Of a stretch of 64,000 nucleotides of DNA, positions 1-12,179 are shown piece after piece. The notes below the pieces were generated by a model. It searched no databases. It had not been told where the DNA came from and worked only from the letters and a program-made list of their open reading frames with translations. Both the position numbers and the translations under genes were made by a program. The stretch comes from Haberlea rhodopensis (taxonomy: Eukaryota; Streptophyta; Magnoliopsida; Lamiales; Gesneriaceae): positions 6,056,821-6,120,820 of the forward strand of contig CAJQUN010000003.1 in the NCBI GenBank assembly GCA_907163345.1. The letters are read 5' to 3'. Position 1 is the stretch's first letter. Each line of letters starts with the position of its first letter.

Positions 1-96
1 TGGATGTGGGTGTGCCTCTTAATTCATTGAGGCCAAAAATCTGGATAAGCGTAGTTGTTTAAAAGATTTGAATTTATTGTCTTATTGTTTTGGTAG

Positions 97-482
97 GAAA
101 TGTGGGATTGCCCATATTCAACTGATTATTTCGCTCAATTTTTTGAAAATTTTGATGATCAAGAAAGCTCGCCACTTGCTTGCCAAAAAGGGATTACCAT
201 TTTTGGTGGTTATGTTCCTGAAAGGGGTGGTAATCGGTTATATAATACATGCTGCATATTCGGCCCAAAAGGAGAATTATTGGATAAACATAGAAAAGTA
301 AGGATATACGAGAATCTGGAATTCATCAACTTAAGATCAAATATAAAAAATTATTGTTTAAGATTGTTTGTTTTTTATTTGTTTGCAGTTACATATGTTT
401 GATGTCAACATGCCAGGGGACATTTCATTTGAGGAATGGGGTATATTTTTGGCAGGAGAGGGACAAACTTTAGTTAACACAG
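97..482 (+). pseudogene. Omega-amidase (nitrilase-like, NIT2 type) fragment, two exons
   Basis: Two exons of a carbon-nitrogen hydrolase are visible. Exon A (97-297) follows a TAG acceptor and encodes EMWDCPYSTDYF, later ITIFGGYVPER and RLYNTCCIFGPKGELLDKHRK, with a GTAAGG donor after 297. Exon B (389-482) follows a TTTGCAG acceptor and encodes MFDVNMPGDISFEEW to GEGQTLVNT, with a GTTAG donor. The FxxYNTxxxFxxxGxxxxKHRKxHxFD pattern is that of omega-amidases, which deaminate alpha-ketoglutaramate and alpha-ketosuccinamate. The first base pairs of the window may be intron. Downstream exons carrying the catalytic Cys (CYDIRF region) are absent; hAT sequence takes over after 482. It is either an intact gene interrupted by a very long insertion or a truncated copy; the lost 3' part favours a remnant. 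Confidence 0.75.
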
Positions 483-508
483 GTTAGATTGAATTTTAGG
501 TACTCAAG

Positions 509-1670
509 TTGGTGAATACGAAACACTTACACAACCGATATTTTTTCGATGTTTTTTATCCGACTTCTCCTTATTTTCTTCCCCTTGTATTTCATATGTT
601 TTGTAAATTTATTGTATTTAGAGAAATAGATGATTTGGCACAATTTGTTCAACTTATGGAGGCAAAATTTAAAAAATATTGGGGAAATATTCCACATGTT
701 CACTGCATATCTGCACTTTTAGATCATAGGAATCGGCTCATTTGATACCTTTTTCAATATTACTCTCAATTTTTGAGGAAGAATGTTGACGATCAGAAGA
801 CGTTAATCAGACATTCTCTCCCAAATATGTTTGCAATGTATTATTCTGAACAGGTAAAAGGGTCAACACCACAGAGAGGAAATGAGGAAGAAGACATTAC
901 CCAGTCAAGAAGTTGGGGGATTAATTTGCTGAGGAGTCTTGGCAGAAAGAAGCTGAGATGAAGCGGAGTTGCATCTACCACATCGAGTGAGCTGCAATTC
1001 TTCTTGGGTCAGATGTTCGTAGTAAATATAAATTTTGACCTACTGGAGTGGTGGAAGGCAAACTTAAGAAAATTTCCTATCTTAACCAAAATGGGTAAAG
1101 ACGTTTTTGCGGTTCAAACATCAAATGTCATATCGGAGTCGTCGTTCTCAACTTGTGGCCGAATCATTGGAGACCATCGAAGTTCACTTAATGCAGATTC
1201 ATTGTGCATGGTTACATTGCTCAAAAATTGGTTCAATGCGGAGCGAAGAAATAAAATAGGAGGGGGAGTCGACGAGTTCGGCAACCAAAGTTCCGAATAT
1301 GAAGAAGAATTTGCTAAAACTATATTAATTAATTATGATGAATAGTGTAATTTTTTTTCAAAGTTCACATGTTGTAGATTTTACATCATATTTTTCATAT
1401 TCAATAAAGTATGTATTTTTTCATCATATTTCATGTATTATTTGAACAATTTAGACATAAAAAAGTATAATCAATTCCAAAAAAAATTAAAATATTAATA
1501 GGAATGATTCCGGATTTGAACCGGTCTAATCTAAAATAAGTCCGGACACTCTGATCCAGATCGCCGGATCAGATCGATAATGGAACCGGAACCAGATCAA
1601 TCCGGTATTCTGATTGGAACCGGATTGATCCGGTTTCGAGTCCGGATTGATCCGGTCCATAAGCACCATG
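509..1670 (+). mobile_element. hAT-family transposase remnant, 3' half
   Basis: Three separated open stretches read as the C-terminal half of a plant hAT transposase. 509-745 contains LAQFVQLMEAKFKKYWGNI followed by a degenerate LDPRxK-like segment (LLDHRNRLI), as in the RNase-H-like region. 773-961 is the linker. 1004-1345 is the dimerisation domain: LEWWKANLRKFPILTKM, then SESSFSTCGRIIGDHRSSL and LLKNWF. The N-terminal BED zinc finger and the first catalytic region are missing. From 1500 to 1670 there are repeated CCGGATTGATCCGG-like motifs ending in GGTCCATAAGCACC, which resembles the subterminal repeats and terminus of the hAT MITEs elsewhere in this window, so the 3' end is probably near 1670. 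Stops and frame changes make it non-functional. Confidence 0.75.
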
Positions 1671-3676
1671 AGTGACGTGTAAATAAAATGGCTTCAAGAC
1701 TCATATTAATAATATGAATCTTAGAGGGGAAGCGGTGGAGGAGGCCTATTTGGTGGAGGTAGTGAGTTTGGCGGTGGTGCATGTGGCAGTGGTGATTTCC
1801 ACAGTGGTTTCAGAGGATGTGGTGGACACGCGTGCACGTCATGGCATTCTGTTATGTGGCTTCTGTTTGGGTCTCATGCCTAGCTTGGGGTGCACTATCC
1901 TGCTTTGACGGGGTTGCAAACGGCATGAAGCTCATTGGTCGGCATGCCCGGGTTTTGGGGGCAACCCGGACATTATTCTGCATGCGCATAACCAGTCGCA
2001 TAAATTTCCTCTTTTTGCTACTGTTTTATATTTGTCTAATCTATGTTTATTTAGCTTCTTTGCTTATCGATAATTCTGGTTATGTGTAGTGGTCATATGA
2101 GGTCTATCACCGGTTTACCATGTGTTACTATTGGCTTCATGATTTGAGGGGACTGGGTTTGGCTACGGTGATTTATGCCCCCATTTTGGTAACACTCATT
2201 TGTTTTTGCAGTGATTCACTTTCGCTTTCCACCTGGAAGCCCCATTTTCACTCGATGAAGGTGTTTGTTTTATGTTGGTTCAACGGTTTTATATTGTAGG
2301 TTTCTGTGGATTTTCAGGTTGCTGGTATTTCCGCTTCTTATTGTAATTGTCAAGTTGGCTAACCATTAGTTAATATATTTTCTTTTCTTGTTCAATAATA
2401 ATAATATATAGCATCATTAATTCAATCTGCACACGAAAATATATTTTGCATGAAGTGCTACAAACAGGGGTCATGGTGCCAACTGGGACAAAGATCCATT
2501 GCACCAAAATGGAGTTTTTAGTGCCTCACTTTTCACCAACATGGAGGAAGAAAAGGAATCCATGGCTAATGGTTTTAGCAACAAGATGGGGGCAGGATTC
2601 GAACTGCGAATTATAGTTTTTGAGTCATTAAATTTTAGTTTTAAAAAAAATAAACTCACCCTTTTTTGATATTAGTCATCAAAACATTATTTCTTTCTTT
2701 CTTCCCGCTTTCACTCCAAAAATCAAACACCACAAACTCCCAAATTCTCACCGATTGCACTTCTCAATCCTCCATAAAAATATGCACACAACACTCTACT
2801 TTCTCTTTTTCTTTTTAATTTCTTTTTTCCTTGTCTTTTTCTATTTTGAAAAGATAGAACTCTAGTGTTATAGTTTTAACTACCATAATCAAAAATAAAA
2901 GAGGCATTTTTAAAAATAGCCTCCTACAAACTACCATAATCAAATTTGACCTTAAATTAAGTTAGTTTTTAAAATTAGCCTCTAATTATGTTAAAGTCCA
3001 AATATATCCTTTAAACTCTTTCATATTAGATTTTCAATACTAATAATATATTTGTTAAATAATTAGCTTATTTCTTATTATTCTTCACTTTAAAAATTTA
3101 TATTTTATTACTCTTTTTGTAATTAATATTATCAATCTCGGTTTATTTCTTATAATTTCTTATTATAAATATTATCATTATTATAATTTAAGTTTATTTT
3201 TATAATAGGACATATGTGTTATAGTTTTAACTATTTCTTATTATTAATATTATAATTTATTTATTAATATCTATATCATTATCAGTTTATTATTAACAAT
3301 TCTTTATTAAGAAAAAAATAATGTATTCTGAAATTTATTTAGTTCAATTATTTTAAAAATGAATCTTATTCACTAAGTTATAATAATTTATTAAGTTAGA
3401 GAAAATGATAAATGAAGGGTATTATAGGATTTTTAAATTATAGAAGGCTATATTGAATAATTTTTAGTAAACAAGGCTATTTTTAAAAAATGCATCTTAA
3501 CATGGGCTAGAATAAGTAAATTCTCAAAATAAAATGAACACTTCATCTCAGTTGCTCCCAACAAATGAAGTTGAAGTGAAGTGTTGGTGACTGCAATAAT
3601 ATAACTAAATAGCTTATGTCACTATTATAAATTTTCAATCGCCCAACAAATAACATATTCGGTCCCTGAATCACAA
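1671..3676. other. Intergenic; glycine-rich coding debris and AT-rich DNA
   Basis: At 1722-1880 one plus frame encodes a short Gly-rich run (GGGGLFGGGSEFGGGACGSG) preceded by a stop, which looks like debris of a small glycine-rich protein gene. No start, intron structure or family could be fixed. From 2640 to 3530 the DNA is very AT-rich. GAGGC-TTTTTAAAAATAGCC near 2900 and GGCTATTTTTAAAAAA near 3475 might be remnants of one foldback element, but the arms do not align further. No gene is seen here. Confidence 0.4.
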
Positions 3677-6607
3677 TCATGATTTCTTCTTCACCAGCTT
3701 CTCCTTCATCCTCTCCATGGCACTATTCAGAGTCCCTTCATCTTTGCAGAAAGTAAACCTCACAAGATTCTTCCCATCTTCTGGATTCAGATAAAACACG
3801 CTTGTTGGGATCGCGACCACCCCAACTTCCTTGATCAGATACTCGCAAAAGGCAATGTCGCTTTCTAGCCCAAAAGGGGTGTGATCCACCACCACGAAGT
3901 AGGTTCCACTCGATGGAAAAACCGTGAATCCAACCGACTTTAAACCCTCTACCAGGATAGTTTTCTTGGCAATGTATTCCCTTTTCAGCTCTTCATAGTA
4001 AGAATCTGGAGCCCTAAGGGCCGTTGCTGCGGCATTTTGCATAGGGGTGGACGTTGCGAAAGTGAGAAAAGAATGTGCTTGCCTCACTCCCCAGGTCAAG
4101 TGTGGGGGAGCTATAGCCCAACCGATCTTCCATCCCGTTAGTGAGAATGTCTTCCCCAAAGAATTTAAGGTTATGGTCCGGTTGTACATACCGGGAAGCG
4201 ATGCAATGGAAACGTGGTCCATTTCGAAGGCCAACTTGTCATAAACTTCGTCAGAGAAAACTAGTATGTCATGCTCGATGCAAAGGGAGGCAATAGCATC
4301 GAGCTCTTCTCTAGTGAACATTTTCCCCGTTGGATTATGTGGAGTGTTCATCAGGATGGCTCGTGTGTCTTTCGAAATAATCTTTCTGAGTTCATCAATT
4401 GGGACAGAAAAATCTGGGGGGCGTAATGTGACGCATTTTATTTTAGCACCGGCCATGGATAACGTAGCTTCATAGGAATCATAGAACGGAGCAAAGAGAA
4501 TAACTTCATCACCGGGATTTATTAAACCTAAAATTGTTGCAGCAATTGCTTCAGTGCATCCGGATGTGACAGTGACCTCCTTTTCAGGATCAACCAGGAG
4601 GCCAGTATCTTTCTTGAAACGCTCGGCCACAGCTGAATTCAGATCGGGAATTCCATATCCACGAGCATATTGGTTTTTACCATCCCTAATGGCTTGAATA
4701 GCTGCTTCTTTGACGAACTCTGGACCATCGAAATTGGGAAAGCCTTGTCCAAGGTTGATAGCTCCATGCTTCATGGCAAGGCTGCTCATTTGTGTAAAAA
4801 TCGTGGTTTTGAACTTCTCCAAGCGCTTGGCAACCTAAAAAGGGTCATAGCCATATCAAATACAGAATCCAATATCATCGAGGTTAATTTGCAGAACATC
4901 GTGTTATAATGAATTCATTTACAGCAGTATTCCGTAGCAACAGAAGTCAATATAGCCTAATGCAGACAGGAAACTGAATCTTCTGAGCATGTAGCGAAGA
5001 TAGCGAAACATAAAAAATCCAGCTAAAATTAGATAGTAAAACAACATGCTTCCACGGGCAGTAGTCTCCAAATCGAAAAAAATAGAAGTATGGCTCCAGC
5101 AAATTGATGAAAACGGACAATCTCGCTTTTACAAGAATGCTACAAAGATGAGGAAGGGACTAACGGTGCCTCAGAAGTTCATCTTCCTTGAGTAAAAGAG
5201 GACTTTTTCAATAATGGAGAATGAGGCCAAAGCAAAAAATGACAACTTCAAAATGAGGAAAAGAATCTGTACTAAATCGTTGTTGAAACAAGACAAGTGA
5301 TCCGATCTGTAAGTAAGAGACTTGTGTTAATTCATCTCTCCAAGTCTCCGACAATTGAAAAAAAACTTGACAGCCAGGGCGGTGCCCCGACGGTTTGCCC
5401 TTTCCCTCCCCTAAAAAAAAAATTTGAAACAAAACCTTTTTTCAATTCGAATTATCAACATCTACAACAAAATGGATATTTGCTGTAATCATGCTAACAC
5501 AACAATAAAACAAAGTACCAGAAAGCGTGAATTTATTGATATTAGAGAATAAATAATAAATTGTCCAATATCTCTATTAGCTCAGACTTTTAGATGAGAC
5601 GGGCAATTCTTTATGGTCTCAGAGCCTCTGGCTAACACCAAGGTCCTGAGTTCAAAACTCACAGACAACAATTTCACTCATATTAAATATTCACTTGATG
5701 GGCTCAAAAAAAGATGAATAAATCGGGTACAAGTTAGGGTGAATGTTAGAGAATAAATAATAAATTGTCCAATCTACCTACTAGATCGGGCTTTTAGATG
5801 AGATGACAATTCTTTAACTGACTGCCAATTGTAAAATGCACGAGGCCACATAACCGAAGATTTTGGCACCAGAACGAAATCGATAACTGGTGTGAACAAA
5901 AAAGTATAAACTTCGATTGGAAATCTCTTATTTACAGAATTCAAATCATAGACAAGTTTGTCTAGAAACTGGCTAATGATCGCCAAAAACGAAGAACATC
6001 ATCCACTTTTCTCATTAAAGAAGGAATGCTTACAAACTTACCTCGTTTCCTTTTTGGCGTGCAATTCTATTCTACTGTAACAATCGGGATGTTGAAAACT
6101 ATTGAGCAGACTTTCATGATAATCACGAGACTTCCAAATTCCAACTAGAAGTCCCCATATCACAATGATCCCCAAATTGAACTCTGTAAAGTCTCCCACC
6201 ATAAATTTAACTTCCAACACTCAAATCAAACTCAATATTCCAATAATCAGGGTTCAGAAATCATAAACCAAATCCGTAGCCAACGGAAAATGGAATCTTG
6301 CGAAACCAATCAGAAGTGTCCACCAAAAAAACCAATCTGAAAAGATGTCCATCCAACAAAACAAATAAAGACTAAATAAAGAAATGGGTTTTACCTGGAG
6401 AGGAGGTGGTTTCTGTATTGATCCATCCTGAGTTGAAACGGGTTGTTGCTCATTAGGAACGGAGGTGGGTACTGTGGAAGCCATGATAGCTGAAGGCCTC
6501 GTGCTGAAGCCAATGCTACAGATTCTGGGAGTGATAAAATTCAAGCCGCCACTCGAGGAAAAAGTTTGGGAAAAATTGAAAGGTTTGAGGGTATAGAGTC
6601 TAGGCAT
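3677..6607 (-). CDS. PLP-dependent aminotransferase, kynurenine/glutamine transaminase type
   Basis: Class I/II aminotransferase of about 456 residues in two exons. Exon 1 is 6607-6395 (71 codons, GTAAAA donor). Exon 2 is 4834-3677 (TTTTTAG acceptor, phase 0, opening VAKRLEKFKTTIFTQMSSLA). The long exon has no ATG at its start, so the spliced model is needed. Exon 1 begins MPRLYTLKPFNFSQTF, is Ser/Thr-rich and poor in acids, and reads as a plastid or mitochondrial transit peptide. Visible landmarks: INLGQGFPNF and ARGYGIPDL near the N terminus, NTPHNPTGK (PLP-ring Asn near residue 238), FSDEVYDKL, SLGKTFSLTGWKIGW (Schiff-base Lys near 299) and the C-terminal VRFTFCKDE. It closely resembles the Arabidopsis At1g77670 family, annotated as kynurenine-oxoglutarate or related transaminase; the substrate cannot be decided from sequence. 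It appears intact. Confidence 0.93.
5540..5816 (+). mobile_element. TRIM-like miniature LTR element in the aminotransferase intron
   Basis: Two direct repeats of about 72 bp flank a short interior: 5540-5612 and 5744-5816, both containing TTAGAGAATAAATAATAAA and TTTTAGATGAGA. Directly after the first repeat is ATGGTCTCAGAGCC (5613-5626), one base from the usual tRNA-Met primer site TGGTATCAGAGCC. The second repeat starts TGTTAGAG after a purine-containing tract. Size and layout fit a terminal-repeat retrotransposon in miniature. No clean target duplication was found. It lies in the single intron (4835-6394), which otherwise shows no gene. Confidence 0.7.
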
Positions 6608-6881
6608 TTGGTGGGACGATGTCCAGGTACAATGAAACCACGATGGACTGATGGACAGAGGTGGGAATCGGATGAAGCATGAGCGGCGAGCTATCGAACT
6701 GATTGAAAAGTATTTGGGGAAGGAATCTTGATCGGTTTTCTGGTGTAAAATTTAAATTGATAATTATTATTATTTACATTAATTATTATTACTATTATTT
6801 ATTAGATATAACTTAGATGGGAAAGCTAAGAGCAAAGCCTCAAAGGCATGGTGCATGGCTGAGGTTTGATCCAAGTTTGTC

Positions 6882-7437
6882 GGGATAATACACTAAATCG
6901 TCCCTTAAATTTGAGCTCGTTCCCGCTTTAATCCCTCATGTTTTCAGTGATCCGATTTAATCCATATAACTTTTTAACTTGTCTCAAATCAGTCCTAGAC
7001 TTTAAATCCGCCATCAAATTCAAACAGATGCAACATGTGATATGTACATAAAAACAAATTGTACATGCTTTCAAATAACACTCATTTAAATCTCCATTCT
7101 ACTACGTTTTTGCCCCATTTCAACTTTTCACCACAAAACCGAACCGACAGTATTGCCGCAGGGAAATTGCTGAAATTGGAGGGCTTGTGATTGGGCGTCG
7201 GTTCCCCTTCACAACTAAAAATGAGGCACAAAAATAGGACAGTGTGAATTTAAATGTGTGTTTGAAGCATCTGTATATCACATGTTGTCTCTGTTTGAAT
7301 TTGACAGTGGATTTTAACATCTATGACTGATTTTGGACAAATTTAAAGACTATAAGGACTCAACCGGATCACTGAAGATATGAAGGACTAAAACAGGAAC
7401 GAGAGCAAACTTCAAGGACCATTTAATTTATTATCCC
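6882..7437. mobile_element. Long-TIR MITE (GGGATAAT termini)
   Basis: The sequence begins GGGATAATACACTAAATCG and ends with the inverted equivalent (TTTAATTTATTATCCC). The two arms stay complementary for roughly 110 bp, including the TCAGTGATCCG core of each arm. Total length is about 556 bp with no transposase. The 9 bp on either side do not match, so the target duplication has decayed or the edges are slightly off. Termini of this style are common in Mutator-type MITEs. The rest of 6608-8230 is AT-rich with no gene seen. Confidence 0.7.
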
Positions 7438-8299
7438 AAATAAAACAAGGTTGTGTTTCGACATCTTATGTATTCAAAAAATATATATAATTTAAATTAA
7501 AAATAATTAAAGTTATGGATACCATTAAGTAAGTTTTGATTATTTAAACCAATTTTGTCAAAATTTTCACTTCAAGAGCAGTTTAAAGCTCTACTTAAAT
7601 GAAAAGATTTTATGTAAGATCCAGACTCCTAATCTTGTCAATGGAGCATTTTATCGTCATTTGTGCATACAAATATTTATTAACGTCGCAAACTCTCAAG
7701 TAAATATCATCAATTATGGTATGATTTCTATAAAATTTTCGACAGAATCTCCCCGTAAACCTTCTTCCCGGTATGAACACAAATCACATATGTATATACT
7801 TCATACTGCACTATATTTTATCTAAGAAATAAATTTAAAAAATAAAACTGAGATGTCAGAAACCTATGAATTTAAAGATCCCTGAAATAATATGAATAAA
7901 TTTAAATTAAAGATCAAATCTTTTGTGTAGATTAAGATGGGATAATTATACGGAGGAATTCCAAGGAAGTACCCTTTTAGGAAACTTAATTTACTTAATT
8001 CTTGAGAAAAACAATAGTGCAGAAAAATCCAAGTTTGATAATTTTTTATTCAAATAGGTCCAATTTCAAAATTTCAAATCAATTTGGTGCTTTATTTTGA
8101 CTCTTTTACCCCTCAATGGTTTGGTGAGTTGCATTCTACCCCCTAAGCTTTTGTTTTATTTATAAAAAAGCCTCTATATAATATTTAATTATCTTTTATA
8201 TCCTTATACTTATAAAAAGTGGCATTTGACTTCTTCTTTTTACAATCCCCGGTTTTTTGCGATCCTTGGCACAAAATGGGGGATTCAAGTACTCATGTC

Positions 8300-9585
8300 A
8301 TGAGTGCTGCAGATATTGCAGTCCTACGAGGAGAGCCCATACTTCCCACAAAGTAATGGAAAGAATCAACCTGGAAGATCTGCGAGATCTTGCTGATTCG
8401 TTTGCGGGATTAAATCTCGTAGAATTTAAGACGGGAGAGCTTGTACCAAGACCTCCACCACAATAGAGTTTCGGGTCACACAATCCACCCCAAGGTGATC
8501 AAAGTATGCTACACAGGGAAGATTTCACCTCAGCAACTTTGGATCCCCAAGTTGGAACAAAGAACAGTTCTCGCAGGCCAGATATACATCAAACGCCTTA
8601 CGAGAAATCGCAGTTAGATCCAATCCATCCATATGGACTTATGCTAGAGAAGTGTTTATTGATGAATGAGCTTCAGCAATGAAAATAACAGCAGGAACGC
8701 TTGACCTAAGTAAAGAAGGAATCATTTACTTCTTAAAATGAGTCTGGAAGGATCAGTCAAGATTGCCTGGGATATGGGAGACCCGAGTACGAAGGAAGAA
8801 GTTTTAGCCGGAGAGTCCCTGAAAGAAATCGTGGACAAGATGACAAAATTCTTTAAAATATGTTTCATTGGAGTAAGTTACTTCGAGGGAATGGAGGAAG
8901 AGAAGGCTAAAAATACAGACAAGCTATAATTAGCCTGGAACTACATGATATATATTATGTAGACGAGTACATCAAACTCTTTACAGAGTATCGATGGAAG
9001 GCAAAGATAGAAGAAAAAAATGCAGCAGAACTATTCTTTGCCAAAATACCGAGTCCATGGAGAGAAATGCTTATCCAGGAATATACACTTCATGCAATCG
9101 AGACAGTGTCCAGGAGAATGTCATTTCTTAAAGTAAAGCTCACAGAGTGGTGCTACCAAGCAAAACTCCAAAAGAATTTCAAGAAGCTTAGAGGAATCAA
9201 CAAAACAGCTCATCTTTGTTGTACAGAGAATGATATCGCTACAATCATTGGAAACTACCCCCAGAGGCGAAAGATGAAAAAACACAGAGCTCATACTTAT
9301 GCTCGAGGAAGTAGTTCAAGAATAAGTAGGTCTTCATGGAGACCTAGAAAGTTCTGGTCAAAGCAGAAAGCCCGAAGTTACAGATCTGGGCAAAGATCAG
9401 GACCAACCAGGAGTAGAACCTCGTCAACAGGTTCTAATCAAGCTAGTTTTAGCATAACACCAACGAAGAGAACTTTCAGACGCACACATACTCGTGCAAA
9501 TGAGAGTTTCAAAGATTGTAACTGCTGGACATGCGGAGCGAGAGGACATATCTCTACAGATTGTCCAGAAAACCAAAGCCGTTGA
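8300..9585 (+). pseudogene. Pararetroviral coat-protein ORF remnant
   Basis: A likely start at 8300 (MSAADIAVL) leads into fragments in different frames: 8738-8929, a stretch around 8950-9060 and the best-preserved 9067-9585. The last ends with a retroviral-type zinc knuckle, CWTCGARGHISTDC (C-x2-C-x4-H-x4-C), preceded by a basic Arg/Ser-rich tract, as in caulimovirid coat proteins that bind nucleic acid. At least two frame changes and internal stops disrupt it. The assignment to coat protein rests on the zinc knuckle and its place upstream of the movement protein. Confidence 0.7.
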
Positions 9586-9763
9586 GTAAGACTGTTCGAG
9601 CATACCAAAGAATTTGAAGATGTTGTTTATTTCCAGGATTTGGTACAAGTGTATCAATTTGAGGATATTCCCCCAGATGAAAGCATCTACTAAGAGGAGA
9701 TCTATTCTGATGATGAAGGTGAATCCAGCACAGAATCAAAGTGAATGAGAGTTCCTTCAACAC

Positions 9764-10076
9764 GTGATCAGAGGAGAGCCGTCGGGATTTTTCTCTCATA
9801 CCATTGTTTCTCATAAAACTCTTATGAAGATCATGAAGGAAGAACCAAAGCTTCAGATATATGATGGATTTACAATTGGAGCAATGGAAAAAGCCATGGA
9901 TATGATAGATCTTCGAAGCAGGAAGCATCAGATTATCCATAGGATAACAACAGGTGAATTTGCGATCCCAATAGAATTCACGGGAAACCAAATCAAGATG
10001 CAGTTAACCCCCTACAGAGAAATCCAGGAGATTAAGAACAAGGTTGAAAGAGAAGTTGCTAACACACTCTCATGGA
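9764..10076 (+). pseudogene. Pararetroviral movement-protein remnant, left part
   Basis: An open stretch encodes segments such as HRITTGEFAIPIEF and QLTPYREIQEIK, in the style of caulimovirid 30K-type movement proteins, which modify plasmodesmata. It stops at 10076 because a MITE starts at 10077. The matching right part resumes at 17067 beyond the nested insertions; the reading frame on the far side continues in phase once one target duplication is discounted. Upstream, 9586-9763 holds stops and is degraded linker. Confidence 0.7.
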
Positions 10077-10507
10077 TAGGGGTGTAAACGAATCGAACAT
10101 GTTCACCAACTTTTCGAGCTGGCTCAAAAAATATTTGATTCGAATTCGAGGCGAAATCAAACATGTTCGAACTTTTTTCGAACCGAACTCGAGCCCAAAT
10201 TACTTTGTTCGATAGTTCGCGAGCCGCTCACGAACTTTAATATTTTATTAATATAATATAATTATATATTAAATAAATATATTTCGAACCTTTCGGGTAT
10301 TTATTTTCGAGTAATAATTCGAATAGCTCGCGAACTTGTTCGAATATTTTCAAGCCGAACTCGAACTATGATTCGAGCAGAACTCGAGCCAAAATTTTAG
10401 AACTATTCGAACTTCGAATCGAACTCGAGCTCGAATATATCTATTTCGAGCCGAATTCGAACCTTAACATTTTCTGCATATTCGGCTCGGTTCGGTTCAT
10501 TTACACC

Positions 10508-11751
10508 TGTTGGAACCAAAGAGGGGGTGAATGAGGTTCCTTGGTTACTTTAGCGTTTTAAAATGAGTTTGCAAAATAGTCGAATTTGCCCTGCAGAAGA
10601 CTTTAAGTCAATCGACAAATAAACAATATGAAGAAATAAATAAATGCGTAAATTAAATAAAGCGATAAATGACACAAATATTTGTTATAGAAGTTTGGCG
10701 ATGAATCGCATATGTCTCCTCTTCCAGGCTAAAAAACGTCCAACCGAGGTTCTACTAGAACAACTTTGATCTTGGCCTTAAGGGCTCCAAGTTAGCCACA
10801 ACACACTCTTCCCGAGTAAACAACTCTTCACGAGTAACACACTCTTCACGAGTCTTCTTGGCCTTAAGGGCTCCAAGGATAGCCACACACAAACTCTTCA
10901 CGAGTCACCCACACTCTTCACGAGTCTTCTTGGCCTTAAGGGCTCCAAGGATAGCCACAACCTTGCACCAACTTCACTTGTTGATGTCTTATACAATTTC
11001 CAACATGCGTCGGTGTTGGAGGACCTTACAATAAATCAAATAACACTTTCATGGTGTACCAACAAGAAGAATCAAAAACTCTCACACAAGAAATGAATAA
11101 CAAACTCCAATACAACATAAATGTATAAAGTTTGCAATGCTAGAATGATTTAAAGTTAGCAAAGCTTTCTTGTAGTTTATAGTCTTGTTTCTTGTCTTCA
11201 AAATGCTCCAAAACATCCATATTTATAGTGTAGAAGGCCCCAAGGCTCCTACTAGCTTTTGCTACACTCAAGACTTGAATCACTCCAATATCGCCTCAGT
11301 CATCGCCTCGGGCGATCTCCATCGCCACGCACCAATGGTCGAAATCTTCACTGATCGCCTCAGGCGATGTCCCGGTCGCCTCAGGCGATCGTTACCAAAA
11401 ATCAATGTCGTAGCTTCGGTTGATCATAAATCTTCATCGCCTCAAACGAAGTCCCATCGCCTCAAACGTTCCAGGCATCGCCTCAGGCGATCATGCCATG
11501 CGCGTGGTCCTCGGTGTCGCTTCAGTCGATGTGCGGGGCGAAATCTTGATTGGTTGCCATCGCCTGGGGCGATCTGCCCGATGCCTTGCATATTTGACTT
11601 CCTTCAAACAATCCACTTTTCAACCAACTAAATATGTACACTAAGTAGACACATTAGTATAACAAACACAAGTTTTGTTGATCATCAAAACTCATAAATA
11701 ATTCGGGGATAAATTAAACATTAAACTCAACAATGCGTTTAAGGCTCAACA
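10508..11751 (-). repeat. Copia element LTR (left on plus strand)
   Basis: This 1244 bp LTR contains repeated ACTCTTCACGAGT modules between 10800 and 10935, interleaved with GGCCTTAAGGGCTCCAAG. A second block at 11290-11575 is rich in ATCGCCT-AGGCGAT palindromic modules. ORF-like stretches over the second block are by-products of the repeats. Confidence 0.88.
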
Positions 11752-12179
11752 ATCTCCCCCTTTTTGATGATCACAAAACTTGATAAACTTGAAGATGTAA
11801 TATGCATGAAATATGAGTAAACAAGACTCCCCCTTAACAATTGCATAGCACATACAAGATTTACCAAGTAAAGCAAGATACAAAAAACACTCTCCCCCTC
11901 AAACCATGCATGTATTAAGCTCTCCCCCTCGAACCATGCATGTATTAAGCTTCAAGTTTATCACAAAATTCTCCCCCTTCTTGTGATAATCAAAAAGCAC
12001 AAAATTCAAATAATCATATCACAAGTATATGTTGACATATATCCATAGTCTAACAATTTGCACATGTTCCTCATCAAGTATGTAATAGCCATGACAAGCA
12101 TAAGTTTAAATCATTGAGAGGAAGACAAACATGCGTTTAAGGCAATCAACAATGAATTCTAGATGTGCAAAGTGTGCAT

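Noticed and set aside
11185..11631. Arg/Ser/His-rich frame in the Copia LTR
   Set aside because: It follows the ATCGCCT palindromic modules and its counterpart in the other LTR is broken differently.
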